From Hyaloperonospora brassicae (Eukaryota; Oomycota; Peronosporomycetes; Peronosporales; Peronosporaceae): a DNA stretch of 64,000 bases. Positions 11,711 through 23,327 of the stretch are shown here, piece after piece; within the stretch, counting starts at the first letter, position 1, and the number at the start of each line of letters is the position of its first letter. Below the pieces are notes generated by a model. It saw only the letters and a list, made by a program, of their open reading frames with translations. It was not told the origin of the DNA and did not search any database. The translations under genes and the position numbers were made by a program. Location: contig CANTFL010001216.1 of assembly GCA_947650285.1 (NCBI GenBank), positions 230,821 through 294,820 of the forward strand, given 5' to 3'.

Positions 11711-12247
11711 TCAAATCACCTCGCGATCACATAATTTGGTAGGCTGTAGGTAGTTGATCCTACCAGGCCTGATAGTCACAGTTAAAACCCACTCCACGAC
11801 TCGTCTTACCCAAAGTGTAGCTCTTGGTGGCGCGACATGTACCCTCGCTTCTGTTCGTTTGCCGACTGGTATCACCACGTCTTGATAATTTAGGTGGATT
11901 GCTTGAATTTTTGACCGATAGAGTGGTAAGGCCCCGCTAGAAAAAATGAGGACTATATCGGGTAGATACAGCGTTCCTTCCGCTAGATTTAAGCGAATAT
12001 TTGCCGGAACCATAGCGTCCGTGCCTTGTATAGCCTCTTGAACGACTTGATCACCGACCCATACGCCGAAATAATACACTAGTGAGACGTCCAATGTAAT
12101 CTTGATCTTTGCGCGCACAGCTGTCATGTATGCATATTCAACTATATTGGCACATTCTTGAGTCTGGCCTTCGTCGATCATTGACCCTACCTTACGAGCA
12201 AAGGTGGTGTCGATGATTGACACTTCAGCACCGGAATTGAACAGCAT
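11711..12247 (-). pseudogene. Retropepsin-like protease region of element 1, catalytic Asp changed to Asn
   Basis: This 178-codon open frame begins MLFNSGAEVSIIDTTFARK. The family motif is D-[ST]-G-A; here the Asp codon reads AAT at 12238-12236 on the - strand, so the catalytic residue is lost. Downstream come GVWVGDQVVQEAI and a Pro/Gly tail (TIRPGRINYLQPT). It follows gag after a frameshift near 12250 and precedes reverse transcriptase. The enzyme would cleave the Gag-Pol polyprotein, but this copy should be inactive. Confidence 0.75.
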
Positions 12248-13460
12248 AGTAGCCTTCTCATTTTTGATCTTACCGATTTTAACACTTCAGCAGCCTCCAT
12301 TATTGGACACCTTAAGCCCTCCTTTTGCTCCAACTCGTACGGGGCATGAACTCCGGGATCACCAAAATCTGATCGACCTTGACGCAATTTGACAGATTCC
12401 ATCTCAACATCCAGACAACAGGTTTCTCGATATCTTGGCATCTTGATCTCATGGCTTGGATTGATCGCTTGACAGGCTTGACTCCGTTGTCTCTGGTTAA
12501 ATCGCTCCACAGCGTTATCGATGTAGTACAGCAGATGTCCTTGGATAGCTGATCTATCATCTCCGGTGGCGATTATAGCAGCCGGTCAATTCGACCTTGA
12601 TTTCTTTTGCGCGATCAAGCAGATGAGCAGATCCACTAGGGCCTAGTGACATTTGTTGAATGCCGATAGAGGCGTTTGAGTCGATCTCGGATTCCGCTGA
12701 GGAATACTGCGAATATCCGGTGTGGTATTCCTTCGTCATGTCCGGCATCGCGGTACTCGCTTGATCTTCAATCTTGGCTTTGACTGAGAGAAGTATCAGC
12801 TTCTCGTACAACGATTGGCATGCGTAGGTGACCTGATCTTGATCGCACTCCAACTTCCCTCACATCAAAAATCGCCGCCTCTAATCCAGATTCATGCAAC
12901 AGTTGCATGATCCTGTAGATTTCCTCCAGCATGTTTGATGCACTTGACGGGGTCGATACTGAACCTTGAATCTCATAGATCAGCTTGTCTTCAGCACTTG
13001 GTGTACTGGGTCACTTGATAGTAGATCCTTAGCATCTTTCGCTCGTACGCTTCGGTAAACTCTTCAAAGGCCATCGATTTGTCTTTATTTCGTCCTCCAC
13101 CAACTTAAACGGCTTTGCGATCTTGCTCTCAAATTGATCGCGTTGCTTGAGTTTGTTCGTTGTCTTCTTCACCCTCGCCGTCCTCGATTTCTCTTTTCTC
13201 GAGATCGCGGTTGTGACCTTGGACACATCTTGGTTCACTTTAACAGATTAGCTTCACCCCGCTAATGATGCTTCGTAGCACGATCCGCAAATGTATCCGA
13301 AGGGACACCAGGAGGGGGTTTGACGTTGTTTTTTCAAATCAAGCGATCTATTTTCCTCTATAATCTTCTTGTCATTAGAGCCCCTCCCAAATCTCTGACA
13401 AACTGAGAATCTGTCCGACTCACGCTTCTGTAGCAATTCCTTGACCTTGGATGTATCCAT
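12187..13460 (-). pseudogene. gag region of element 1 (fragmented)
   Basis: This is a series of - strand frames between the 5' LTR and the protease: 13460-13254, 13238-13029 (Lys/Arg-rich), 12853-12557, and 12510-12187 ending ELEQKEGLRCPIMEAAEVLK before a frameshift into the protease. Position and basic composition fit a gypsy Gag. A clear CCHC zinc knuckle was not seen. None of the pieces is long enough to be functional. Confidence 0.5.
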
Positions 13461-13538
13461 CCTGGATTCAATTTAAATCTTCACATCGTCACATCTTCAC
13501 TCAGTTACCAGATGAGCTGGGATCGCGCAACATCGTGG

Positions 13539-14680
13539 TGGAGTGGTGATCGCTCTTTTGAGGGGTCGATATTAAATCTTCAATGGCGCCAGGACGACCG
13601 AATAACGGAGGTGGTAGTCCGATTCCGTGTTCTTGATAGCCTTCCTCACCTTGTGTGCCCGTATGTGGGGCGAATTGCACTCTTCCAGGTGGACTCGTCT
13701 TGATAAAAATTTGAACGTGGTTGCGATGAGGTCGAGGTTTGATCTGGATGTGGAAGTCGTTACACCACGATCGGGGTTGACGTGATCTCGTGGAATTATT
13801 CACAGAATCTCTTGTATGCTTGTGAGGTACTCGATATGAGTCACCTTGATCTGTAACATATCGCCTTGTCCAAATGTAGACCTTGATTAGCGAGCCTTCT
13901 GATTACTTGAGTCGTTGGCGATCTTGAGTCCTCAACCACCAAAGGTTTCCTGCATCCAGTCGCAGTCGGCGTGTTGTTTGAGAGATATTTATCCCTGGCC
14001 AAACAATCCAGGGATATCACTTGATTAAAGTATGTAAATCTTTCCTTGACGTTGGGTGGCCAATGATCCACCCGGAGGAGAAGTCGACACGTGTGCTTTG
14101 AAGCAAATTGAACTCTGTCTAATGTTAGCCAATCGAACTCAACAATTCTATCCCTATCCCCATACCGAAGGCATCGCAGAACACGTGTCGCTATCTTCGA
14201 AGGTAGCAATCTTGTACTTGCATGGCAGACACTTGATATACTTGTCCGATCGCATTCGCCTTTCCAGTTTCATATCATGTCGTGTCGTCCACACTAGCTT
14301 ATTTGCGATAACGTACATGATCGTTGATCCTCATCGCGATCGCATCCTTGATCACGATCGCCTTGCTTATCGCACCCTTGCTGATTGCGGATCACCTGGT
14401 GTGGTACATACACCTCTGATCGCCATCGCTCTCGATCACCAACGTAATCATCCCTTGACAGTTATCTCATCTCCACTACTCGTACCCTTCGTCCGTCATA
14501 ATTTAACCCAATGTCGCAGATCCCATCCTCACCGATCTGATATCGAGTTTCTATCTCATCAGCTCAATGGACGTGATCTGACCAGGTGTGGGACCGGCGC
14601 TACCAACGATTAACTGACTCGGACATACCTGGAACGCGATCAGTTCGCATATCGCGAATTTATTTAGTCACTTCACCACA
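13539..14680 (-). repeat. 5' LTR of element 1 (LTR-A family)
   Basis: Partner of 1182-2322, with roughly eight to ten differences over 1.14 kb, clustered near the CACCACA end. It carries the same GATC-rich middle (TGATCCTCATCGCGATCG). No convincing primer-binding site was identified next to 13538 on the - strand. Confidence 0.85.
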
Positions 14681-15139
14681 CTTCGCTACTTATTAGCCAC
14701 TATATATGTATTCCAGCGATTAAAAGGAAGTAGATACTGGAGGTACGAAGCTTTGGTAAAAACTTAAAATCCCTAGGTCCGATTATCCGTCGCAATTGAC
14801 TTGCCCACTCCGGGACTTGAATCCGCTTTCGATTGCGCGGTATCCTCTTTTCAAACAACTGAGCCGATCCTACATCCTGATTCAGCCACAAGTCGGTATC
14901 AATTTAACCCTACCTATACGCCTACAACTACCTTAAACAATTTAATCTTACACACGTAATTGCAAACCTCAATCTAGTACTTTCCTTTAATGTGCGTGCG
15001 TATAGCTCAATACTACTACGCCATACACAGATCTATAATATTTTGCTGTGCTTGTCTGTGAATAACGTCTTAATGGAACCGTTCACGACCTTTTCTTCTG
15101 TTAACTTAAGCTTGGGTTCAAGTCTTCATACCTGACACA
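14681..15139. other. Spacer between element 1 and the copia remnant
   Basis: One 63-codon - frame (14891-14700) has protein-like composition (FEKRIPRNRKRIQVPEWAS) but no recognised family. Otherwise nothing is seen. Confidence 0.35.
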
Positions 15140-17371
15140 TTCTCGAGTAATAAATGAACTTGATGTTGATGTGCTTCGTGCGCGAGTGATAAATTCAGAT
15201 CTTGTCCGATGCTAAGCATCCTTAATTGTCTCTAAAGATCGTCGTCGCCGTGTCAATACTATACTTCAAGTCCTTATGCATATTTATGAACTAAATGTAC
15301 ATCTCTTGTGCCCAGTGCAGACCCTTTTACTAGGCATCAGTGCTTACCGTCGCAACTGTTTCAACCCCTTATTTGCGCCATAGAACTCTGTGATGATATC
15401 TTAAGTGTCTCCATGTACTACAGAATGAGCTCGGCCGCCGCCCAGTATGCCTTGCCGTAGCGCTTGCAAAGGTAACCCACTTCAACGACAGCATGTTCAG
15501 GGTCTGTTTCCGTACATATCGCTAAAGATATAAACGCTCTTACCAATCCTCCACACGGGCACTTCGATACAAATGGTTATTCTTCCCCCAGCCTTGTCAA
15601 TTTTGAAATGCTTTCGGCTAGTTTGTGCACATTCTTGCACTGCTTAACGAGCAAAATCTACGAAAGCGATTTGGTACACGCTCACTGATTCATCTTGATA
15701 CTGCAGTTCTCGCGCTAGCGACTACTTCCGATCTTCCGACACGGCTTATGTTCTCTAATCTTCTTGATGCTTTATTCTTATTTCGTCGAAATCCTAATGT
15801 ATATGATGTGTTCGTCGGTCGTACAAGTAACCAGCAGGTCGTCCACATAGCTCACGATGCTGCTGTACTCGTCTTATAATGTTGGAAAAGAACCGCATAA
15901 ATCCGCTGCAGTACTCTTGAAGACTTGATTTATAAAGTAGCGGCTCAATTTGCTGATCCACTCTTGCGAGTTTTTCTGCTCTTTCATCACGTAACACTGA
16001 TAAGTTGGGCTGGTTTCATCTACCCATCCAATGAAACTGTCCATGCAGACATCATCGTTGACCATTGAAGCGTTATGCTATTGTCACAATACCATGTTCT
16101 TCCTCCAAGTCTTTAGCCGCTACCATAACCAACACTGTGTTGATTGAATCCTTACGCGTCACTGATGAAAAGGTCTCATAGTAGTCGATCCTGGGCGCTG
16201 TGTAAATTCTTTCGCAATCGAGCGCGCCAAGAATTTTACAATGTCGCCACTTTTATGCGCTTGATTCGGATCAATCATACGCACTTGATGGCCTCCTTGC
16301 ACGGTGGAAGACTACAAAATCTTCCATGGGATATGTTGTTCAAGTGCCATCGCCTCATCTTCATTTCGTGCAGACACTGGTCCTTGTATTTGCTCTTTAT
16401 TTATTGTCCGTAATAGAACGCTTGCTCTCCATCTTCCTATGCCGAAAAGCATCACAAGGATTTACATCATTGTCATAGTCGTCCAGATTGTATTTACCTC
16501 GGTGACAATTTGAAAATCTTGTATCTAGCGGACCACGCTACGATTATTCCGGATCCATTGCACCATCTATTCAGCTTTGCCGTCTAGTCCGGTTGTGCTG
16601 GATGAATGCGTCGAATTTTAGTCCCTCGGTCGGTGTTGACCGACTTAAACCAAGCTGTGGTGGGCCCGTAATGGTGAAGTGCGCAATTCTTCTTCGGTAC
16701 GTGGTAAATCTACGTCGTCTTCTCAGGACGTCCACTAATCCACAATATCCTCATTTATAATGAAGTCAAGGAACCACATGTTCCTGTTGTTCGGGACGGT
16801 TGAGGTGACATGCTTTGCGAACATCACACTTTTTGTAATCAAAATCGAGCCGCCTTTCGCATTGAAAAGACGATATTTTTTCTGACCCATAATAGCCGAT
16901 AAATTAACATCTGCTTCCAAGTCATCCGTTTTCTTTCTCTTCTCCTTCCTTACTTGATCGTCACATTGCGCACCGACACGCGCATGCAATCGAGATGCGG
17001 CTCTCACTAGCCCAACATTTTGTACGGGTTTTTAATACTGATCGAAGCAACTCGCAGTACATTCCGGATGTCTGCGCCGTCATCAACACCTCGCACCAGT
17101 ACGACTTGTTAAGGCCGCTCAATCTTACCATGCAGCACTTCTTCTCCACGAGCGAGCGATTTAATTGATCCACTATGCAGTTCTGCTCATAATTATACGG
17201 TACGATGCATTCGTCCTTACATATATAGCATTTCAAAATCAACACCATTGACGCATTCCGATACTCACAGCCGGCCCGCTTCGCATCACCTTGATCGTTG
17301 TTAAGACTTTGTTTTAATATCTTGATAGAAATCTTAAAAGCACGCAACATCTTTCCCTTTTTTGCAACCAA
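15140..17371 (-). pseudogene. Degenerate Ty1/copia pol (integrase - reverse transcriptase - RNase H)
   Basis: The - strand carries copia landmarks in the right order. The integrase core end is at 17371-16961 (CIVPYNYEQNCIVDQLNRSL ... KSYWCEVLMTA). The post-integrase block is at 17007-16735 (KKYRLFNAKGGSILITKSV). The reverse transcriptase start is at about 16230-16080 (FTQRPG, then IDYYETFSSV, then VAAKDLEEEHG). The active site YVDDLLVT lies at about 15852-15829. RNase H is at about 15240-15140 (DN-stop-GCLA, then SRTKHINIKF). Integrase before reverse transcriptase identifies Ty1/copia rather than gypsy. Many stops and frameshifts show an old, dead copy; gag, protease and matching LTRs were not found. 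Confidence 0.8.
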
Positions 17372-17894
17372 TTGACCGTCACCAACGGTCTATTTATCAT
17401 AATCAACGCACAAATTATTACAAATATATTTGAAAGCTGGCATAATCTGTATCAGAACGTTCGAAGTCAGCACCATATCGGTACGCGTACTCTCCCTGAG
17501 CTCGGCGTCTTTTCGCTTGTCTTGAGCGACTTGAGCGCGAGAGATGAGGTTGCGTTTACTTCACAACGTTTGAATTCATGTCCACTATATTCATCCTTAC
17601 GTCCCTGATTATTCCGCTTAAGGTGCCATTAGACGCGTGATCCAGCCTTCGGTGCCACATCTTACTGTAGTTATCAGCGACATTACACTCCTCGAAACAT
17701 CAACGTTAATCTAAAGGAGAAAGCCATGTTTCCTTTCTGCGGCGACGGGCGCGCCGCCGCGCTCTACCACGCACTCATAGCTTGGTAAATCTACTGTCAT
17801 GTCCTTGAACCTGTATCTAGATCTTCTTTGCTTCCGTGCCGTCAAGCATCATAACCATCTACATCCGCACTTAACGTTACATTAGTAGAAGATG

Positions 17895-18388
17895 GAAATC
17901 GCCTTGTGTGTACATGTAGCGTAGATGGTACAGCTCCTGCCCAAGGAAGGATTTTTTCTCAGCAAGCAAGGTAGCTTTTTTAAAAGAACAAGTTTTACGT
18001 TTCAACGAGCTTACAGCTCCAGGTCCTTGTTTAAGGGACCTAAACGATTCAGTGGGTCGACTGCACAGTGTGCTGGCGAGTCTGCGTCTTGACAAGACTT
18101 GACTCCCCGATGACCTGAGACGCCTTGACAAGGAACGTATCTCTATTAGATGAAAAGGAGAATTGTACTTTATTTATTTTTATGTAAAAGAACACCTCAT
18201 ACTAAAATTACCTAATATAGACACTAATGATGTCATCAATACCTTCAAAAAGATCTCGTATTTGGTGACTGGCACACGTCCCCCCGACGACTGATACATT
18301 GTTCTAATATCTTTTTAATGGGATCTCGTCCCTGGTGTAAACCACACAAGTAATGTCGGTTACCAACCGACGTGTGACCCCGTTGTAG
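17895..18388 (-). repeat. Old LTR related to the LTR of element 2 (solo)
   Basis: Read on the - strand, this stretch parallels the element 2 LTR from its first bases (ACAACGGGGTCACACGTCG versus TGTAACGGGGTTGCACGTCG), through TACGAGATCTTTTTGA, GGTGTTCTTTTA, CAAGGCGTCT and CACTGTGCAG to GTAAGCTCGTT. The order is preserved over about 490 bases, with many substitutions. It is probably a solo LTR; it also lies upstream of the copia remnant, but its kinship is with a gypsy LTR. Confidence 0.65.
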
Positions 18389-19500
18389 TAACGATCACGA
18401 GATTTTATGTTCTGGACAGTCATTAAATGGAGATCATTCGTCGAGTCGTGCCACCAACACTACATGCGCTTTGAAACCACCTTCTCAAATTCGGATTAAG
18501 TTTGGTTGCATATCAAGAATATAAATTTATCCGCCATTTGGGCAACTTTGCTTCGTAGAAGGTACATGTATAATGCCATCGATCATGTATTATATCTCTT
18601 TTTACGATAGCGCGCAACACGTGAAGCTCCCGCAGTGGGTACATGTAGTAATGCAGCAACGGCAATTACTAGCAACGGCAAATACGGATGTTTACCGTTC
18701 GTTGCACAAACTGTTATAATATATTGTTTTGGAAATGTTGTGAAGACGATGGTGCTTAAGTGCGAGGCATGTTACAGGTAAGTTCTGACCTCACCTGATT
18801 GTATGATAAGTCATAACTTGACAGATGGGACGAAGAGATGCGATCATTATGTCAATTATCAAGATATCGTGACATATGGGACAAGGAGATACTCATGCCA
18901 CGTAGTACCATCATATGATGATGGGTGAACTGACTAACTGACTGAACATAAACCATGTACAACTTGACCTGGTCAAGTGCGCTGCCGGTGGACTGCATGT
19001 TGAAGTGTTGGCACAAAAGGCTGACACGATACATATAATTTAGTATTGATTTTTCCACCATTCGCACCCACGACATATGTTTAAGCATTGCTTTTTCCAC
19101 CAGTACAAGCGTTTTGGTGGTGATAGATCCCATTTTTGGTACTTGATCTTTCAATTGTTCAATGTAAGGATAGCTCCCGGGCAAGTGACACTACCGCATA
19201 ATACATACCGTTTACAACGCGAGTATCGCATCATTTTCGCACTATCCAGACGAAAATATCCAGATCAATATCATCTATCCCACCATATCTAGATTCGCTT
19301 ATGACAGACGAAGAGTGTCACCTCCATCGTGTGCTCTATCAGCGCGCGTTACTATTCGCATGACCGCAAAAACGGTCAAAGAGCTGCGCTTAAGCAGTCA
19401 TCGCGCTTTTTTTTCGCTCGACCATGACGTTCGGCGATTGAAGGTTGAAGTTCCCTTGCAAATCGAGGTAAAGAAGGAAGTCTAAAGAGATACGCTGATC
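18389..19500. other. Intergenic DNA, no gene recognised
   Basis: It contains a local imperfect repeat near 18815-18895 (TTGACAGATGGGACGAAGAGAT versus GTGACATATGGGACAAGGAGAT). The 110-codon - frame at 19184-18852 has no recognisable domain. Confidence 0.4.
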
Positions 19501-21550
19501 GTGTGAAATTTATCAGTCATATGTGTACATCCGATCTTAAACTGTGCAGTCTTGTTGTACGAACGATCTTACTTTCATTATCTCCTATTGCATATTTCTA
19601 TTTTTTACCTCGAATCGTGGGGTTCGATTTCTCATTTTGTAGGACGTTTCTTAGTCATTCACCCTGTGATGCATTATTTTCTCTACCTAGTTCTTTAGTG
19701 CATTCTCAATCATCCACACATATGACCGTTCGGGCGCTTTTCCTTCATTCGAATGAGCGTCCCATTCTAGGTGTCTTTGCATGACAGTGTACTTGAAAAA
19801 ACGTTCACGGCACCTGTCCACAACGTTATCATTGCAGTTGCTTATACTACCACAGGTGTAAACTTAGGCTGGTACTGGTGTGTGAAAACCGAAGCATGAG
19901 ATGGGATCTGTTTTAAGGTACGGCCAGTTTGTACAAGGTCAAGTAATGACTCTCGCGTACAACAATTTTTTCATATACTTGCACGAGGCAGCCGCATGTC
20001 TGCGCGTTGTACCACCGGACCACTTCAATGCGCTACAACACGGCGTAGGTGTTACGTCATTCTCCATTAGTAATGCATTTCCACCACTTGCAACGACATC
20101 AGACGAAAAGCAGCTTACTACGATCTGCAAATTCGAGGATTTTGACAGTTCAAGGTCTTGCTCTAGACAACCGCTGTCAGCGCCTCGTCACTTCGCACCA
20201 AGCGCACTCAACAGCTTCGTTAACGCTTTGGGGTGGTCCACATAATGCAGAGCAATCTGCAGACTCTTCGATCTTGCGACAACGTTGGGATCGACGATTC
20301 CTCCGCAGCATTTTTACTTGGCCGCTAAAAACTATCGGTCTCGATGAAAGGTAGAGCCTCGAGCGTTCCGTATACAAAACTCGTCATATATAACACGAAC
20401 GGGCAAGGGTAAAAAGAACCGGACATTTGCACAGAGGGCGGGTACATTTTGGTCCTCCTTGTCGCTTGACATGTTCCACACTTAGACGTCCGAGACGTAC
20501 TCGCGATTCGCGTATGCACTGCCCGGTATTATTTCTCTCATTCGAAGGCAAACGAATACGAAAGAAGAAGGTCGAGTGGCCAGAGGTCATTTTCATCCGT
20601 ATCACTCCATTCTAGTCGAGACACATTTATTCACTCACCTGCCGCCTTCTTTGCACGCGGTAGCAGTATGTTTGGCTTCCCGCCCGGAATGCCTGGATAT
20701 CGAGGTCATGGCACCACAGAACTGTGCACGCGTCCAACACAGAATGTTGGCTTGCAAAAGGGCCGCATCTCCTCGTCCGATGACGCCGACCGAATCGATG
20801 ACCGTCGTGAAAGAATGTCGTGCTTCTGGACCATGTAGATTCAACCGAGTCCGTGCTCTGCATGCTACATGGACCATCGTAATCGATTTGCAATGTGATC
20901 AGGCTGGAGTAGCGGACGCGTGAATCGTCGCAATGCGTAATGTAGTGATCATGTAGATGGTTTGACTCTACAAGATGCAGAGCATCGTTCTTGGGGTCCG
21001 TCCGTCGTTCATATCGTCATCGAAGTGCTATGTAGGGGCCGGATCTATATCGTTGTCCAGCACCTTCGCCTCTCTACACCGTTGCATCCGTTGAGAAACC
21101 GTCCATCTCCACAACTGGCCACGCGTTTCCGCAACACAACACGTTCGCGTGAGCTAATGCTGGGCTTCGCACATGTATGTCAATGAGTCGCTCGCTCGCC
21201 TCCCTCTATCTGCATCTGCTTGGCACATGTGGCGTAATGCTCTGCGATCGTTCGAACAACGCATCATTTAATGTAACGCCGGATGTGTGATCCGCATAAA
21301 GAGCCTATTTGACTGTTGTGACGAACAGGTGAAGTCGATGCTCGTGAAAACCATTCATGAAGCAAATCGCTGCAGGCCAATCCCATCTGGACGCTGTTTC
21401 GTAAAGCGGCGGCCACCAACAGCCTGTTCAGCTGATTCTTGTGAGCGCGGCCACTGTTGAAACGGGTTCTACTTCAACGTGGCAGTGTCCAATGCGCAGC
21501 CCGCGAGGAACGGCGTACGACAGCAAGTAGTCGCCGTTCTCATACCCTCA
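19501..21550. other. GC-richer flank of the MFS island with unassigned ORFs
   Basis: Base composition rises toward the MFS genes. An ATG-started frame of 114 codons (19901-20245, +) and overlapping - frames (20130-19939, 20605-20384, 20893-20627) have protein-like translations, but none shows a family I recognise. The two strands compete over the same bases. One of them could be a small or spliced gene or a decayed one; I cannot decide which. Confidence 0.3.
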
Positions 21551-21554
21551 CTTT

Positions 21555-21560
21555 TCATTT
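21555..21560 (+). promoter_or_regulatory. Candidate initiator (TCATTT) upstream of the first MFS gene
   Basis: The context CACTTTTCATTTGGCAG lies about 76 bases before the ATG at 21636. Oomycete promoters commonly centre on an initiator containing TCATTY with a pyrimidine-rich flank. The match is to the core only. Confidence 0.35.
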
Positions 21561-21635
21561 GGCAGCGTCAAAGATCGCGTCTCCCCCCTCTCCATCGCCA
21601 TAGCTGCTCGCTTTCGTGTCTGTTTGATAAAAATC

Positions 21636-23327
21636 ATGTCTGACCAGTCCGTCCAGCAGGAAGCACCTCCAGCCAAATCGTGCGGCGATAAACTCACCGG
21701 AGCTCTTCTGAAGCACTGGACGGTACCCGATAAGGTTCGGTCCGAGGAGCAGGACGCAGCCGAGAAATATCTGCTAACTGCTTATCTCCTTGGCAAATAC
21801 ATGACGCTGCCGTGGATCACCTTCAGTCGGTGGTACCTCTTCTTTGCTAGTTTCATGGTGCAATTCTGCATGGGCTCGCTCTACTCCTGGTCCGTGCTCA
21901 ACAACCCCATCGACATGCTCATTTACGGTGACAAGAACAAAGGGATGGCGGTCAACGCTTTTTACATCGCTGTGGGTGTCTTTGGCACCTCAACGGCCAT
22001 CATGGGCCCGTGGATCGAGCGCAATGGTCCTCGCGCCGGCGTCGTGCTTGGTGCAACGTCCTTCTTCATCGGGTGCGGCATCAGCTGCATCTCGCTGCAC
22101 GCCAAGTCGATTGTCGGTCTTTACGTTGGCTATGGACTATTCTGCGGATTTGGCAGCGGTCTGTGCTATATTTCGCCCGTGTCGGCCCTGCAGAAGTGGT
22201 TCCCAGACTATCGTGGTGCTGCTGCTGGCTTTGCCGTCGGTGGTTACGGTGCTGGGTCCGTGGTCTGGGGCAAAGCTTACCTCCCGATCATCGATGCAAC
22301 TAGTGTTGCCGACTTGTTTATCATTATTGGAGGCGTCATGGTGGTCACACTATACGCCTGTGCGATCTGTCTTCGCAACCCCCACTTTACCTTTTGCACT
22401 GGGGGACTCAACATGCACGGTGAAGTTGTCCGAGAAGTAGAGGAGACTTCCCAGCGCAGTGAGAAGCTGGGTGTCGGTTCTGCCTGCGGGTACGATCCGG
22501 CCACGACGCCAGCAGCCCGTGAGGTGGAGGGGACAACCGTTGTGAAGATGGACGGCGACACCAACTCGCAAGTGAAGAAGCTAACACTTGTCCAGGCTAT
22601 AACGTCCCCTGACTTCATCTTCCTGTACATTATGTTCTTCGGCAACCAACTCTACGGTCTGATCGTCCTGTCCAAGCTCTCGACTATGTGCACAACACTC
22701 TTTGACAAAACAGCCGACGAAGGCGCCAATATCGTGTCCATCAACGGTGTCTTCAACTGCGTTGGTCGGCTGCTCTTCCCTCTCATCTCGGACCTGGTTG
22801 TGCGCAGAAGTAAGGTCGAGCACGCTTTTGCGCGCAAGTGCCTCTTTTTCGTTGGACTGGCCTCGCAGATCACGATCATCGCCATCTTTCCAACGCTGAT
22901 TCGCAACGAGAGCTACACAGCTTTTGTGGCGCTCGTGTTCTTGCTCACGCTATCGTACGGAGGCGGATTTGGCACAATCCCATGCTTTCTCACCGACATG
23001 TTTGGTGCATATAACATCGGCGCCTTGCACGGCTTCATCCTGACGGCATGGTCGTTGGGTGGCGTAGCTGGTGGGCTCAGCTTTAATGCTGAGTACAACT
23101 TGGCTATCAAGAATGGCGATCATCCCGATGACGCATACGTGGACGGTATTTACAAGATCCTCGTTGTGGTGTGCATCACAAGTATCTTCATCTTTATGGT
23201 ACGCACGAACCCGCGCGACCGATTTGAGAGGGGCTACCACTACTCGCTGTTTGGCAAACGCGTGATCAGCATATTGCCCAAGGATTCTACTACAAAGGAG
23301 GAAGGTCCGCTGCCGAGCGACGCATGA
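21636..23327 (+). CDS. MFS transporter, oxalate/formate antiporter (OFA)-like, paralogue 1
   Basis: This is an intron-free 563-residue membrane protein. The ATG at 21636 is preferred over an in-frame TTG at 21624. It has about twelve membrane segments (roughly residues 66-86, 106-126, 135-153, 158-180, 195-212, 226-246, then 322-345, 365-388, 402-421, 428-447, 461-482, 507-522) in two halves joined by a hydrophilic loop at 250-318. MFS loop motifs are visible after helix 2 (GPWIERNGPRAGVVLG, 124-139) and after helix 8 (GRLLFPLISDLVVRR, 377-391). LQKWFPDYRGAAAGFAVGG (185-203) is typical of the OFA / monocarboxylate branch. Members exchange or co-transport small carboxylates; the actual substrate is unknown. 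A close paralogue follows 1.7 kb downstream on the same strand. No defect is visible. Confidence 0.93.
   Translation: MSDQSVQQEAPPAKSCGDKLTGALLKHWTVPDKVRSEEQDAAEKYLLTAYLLGKYMTLPWITFSRWYLFFASFMVQFCMGSLYSWSVLNNPIDMLIYGDKNKGMAVNAFYIAVGVFGTSTAIMGPWIERNGPRAGVVLGATSFFIGCGISCISLHAKSIVGLYVGYGLFCGFGSGLCYISPVSALQKWFPDYRGAAAGFAVGGYGAGSVVWGKAYLPIIDATSVADLFIIIGGVMVVTLYACAICLRNPHFTFCTGGLNMHGEVVREVEETSQRSEKLGVGSACGYDPATTPAAREVEGTTVVKMDGDTNSQVKKLTLVQAITSPDFIFLYIMFFGNQLYGLIVLSKLSTMCTTLFDKTADEGANIVSINGVFNCVGRLLFPLISDLVVRRSKVEHAFARKCLFFVGLASQITIIAIFPTLIRNESYTAFVALVFLLTLSYGGGFGTIPCFLTDMFGAYNIGALHGFILTAWSLGGVAGGLSFNAEYNLAIKNGDHPDDAYVDGIYKILVVVCITSIFIFMVRTNPRDRFERGYHYSLFGKRVISILPKDSTTKEEGPLPSDA

Larger units (their letters stand above)
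1182..14680 (-). mobile_element. Element 1: 13.5 kb Ty3/gypsy LTR retrotransposon, defective, with antisense ORF
   Basis: Two direct LTRs (1182-2322 and 13539-14680) lie at a constant offset of 12,357 bases with only a handful of mismatches and no indels. Between them the - strand carries gag remnants, a retropepsin, reverse transcriptase, RNase H, a second RNase H, integrase and a chromodomain-like tail, in the order expected of Ty3/gypsy. Every domain has stops or frameshifts, so this copy is not autonomous. A further LTR of the same family (8335-9536) splits the first RNase H. About 3.2 kb between the pol end and the 3' LTR holds a long antisense frame on +. No matching target-site duplication was found at the outer ends (TGTAG on the left, CTTCG on the right), so the ends may be recombined or slightly misplaced. 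Confidence 0.88.

Noticed and set aside
14815..14890. tRNA-like T-arm pattern (GGATTCAAGTCCCG on -)
   Set aside because: No convincing acceptor stem or anticodon arm at the right spacing.
17895..18388. Old LTR as the 5' LTR of the copia remnant
   Set aside because: Its sequence kin is the gypsy LTR of element 2, and no second copy is found at the other end of the copia pol.
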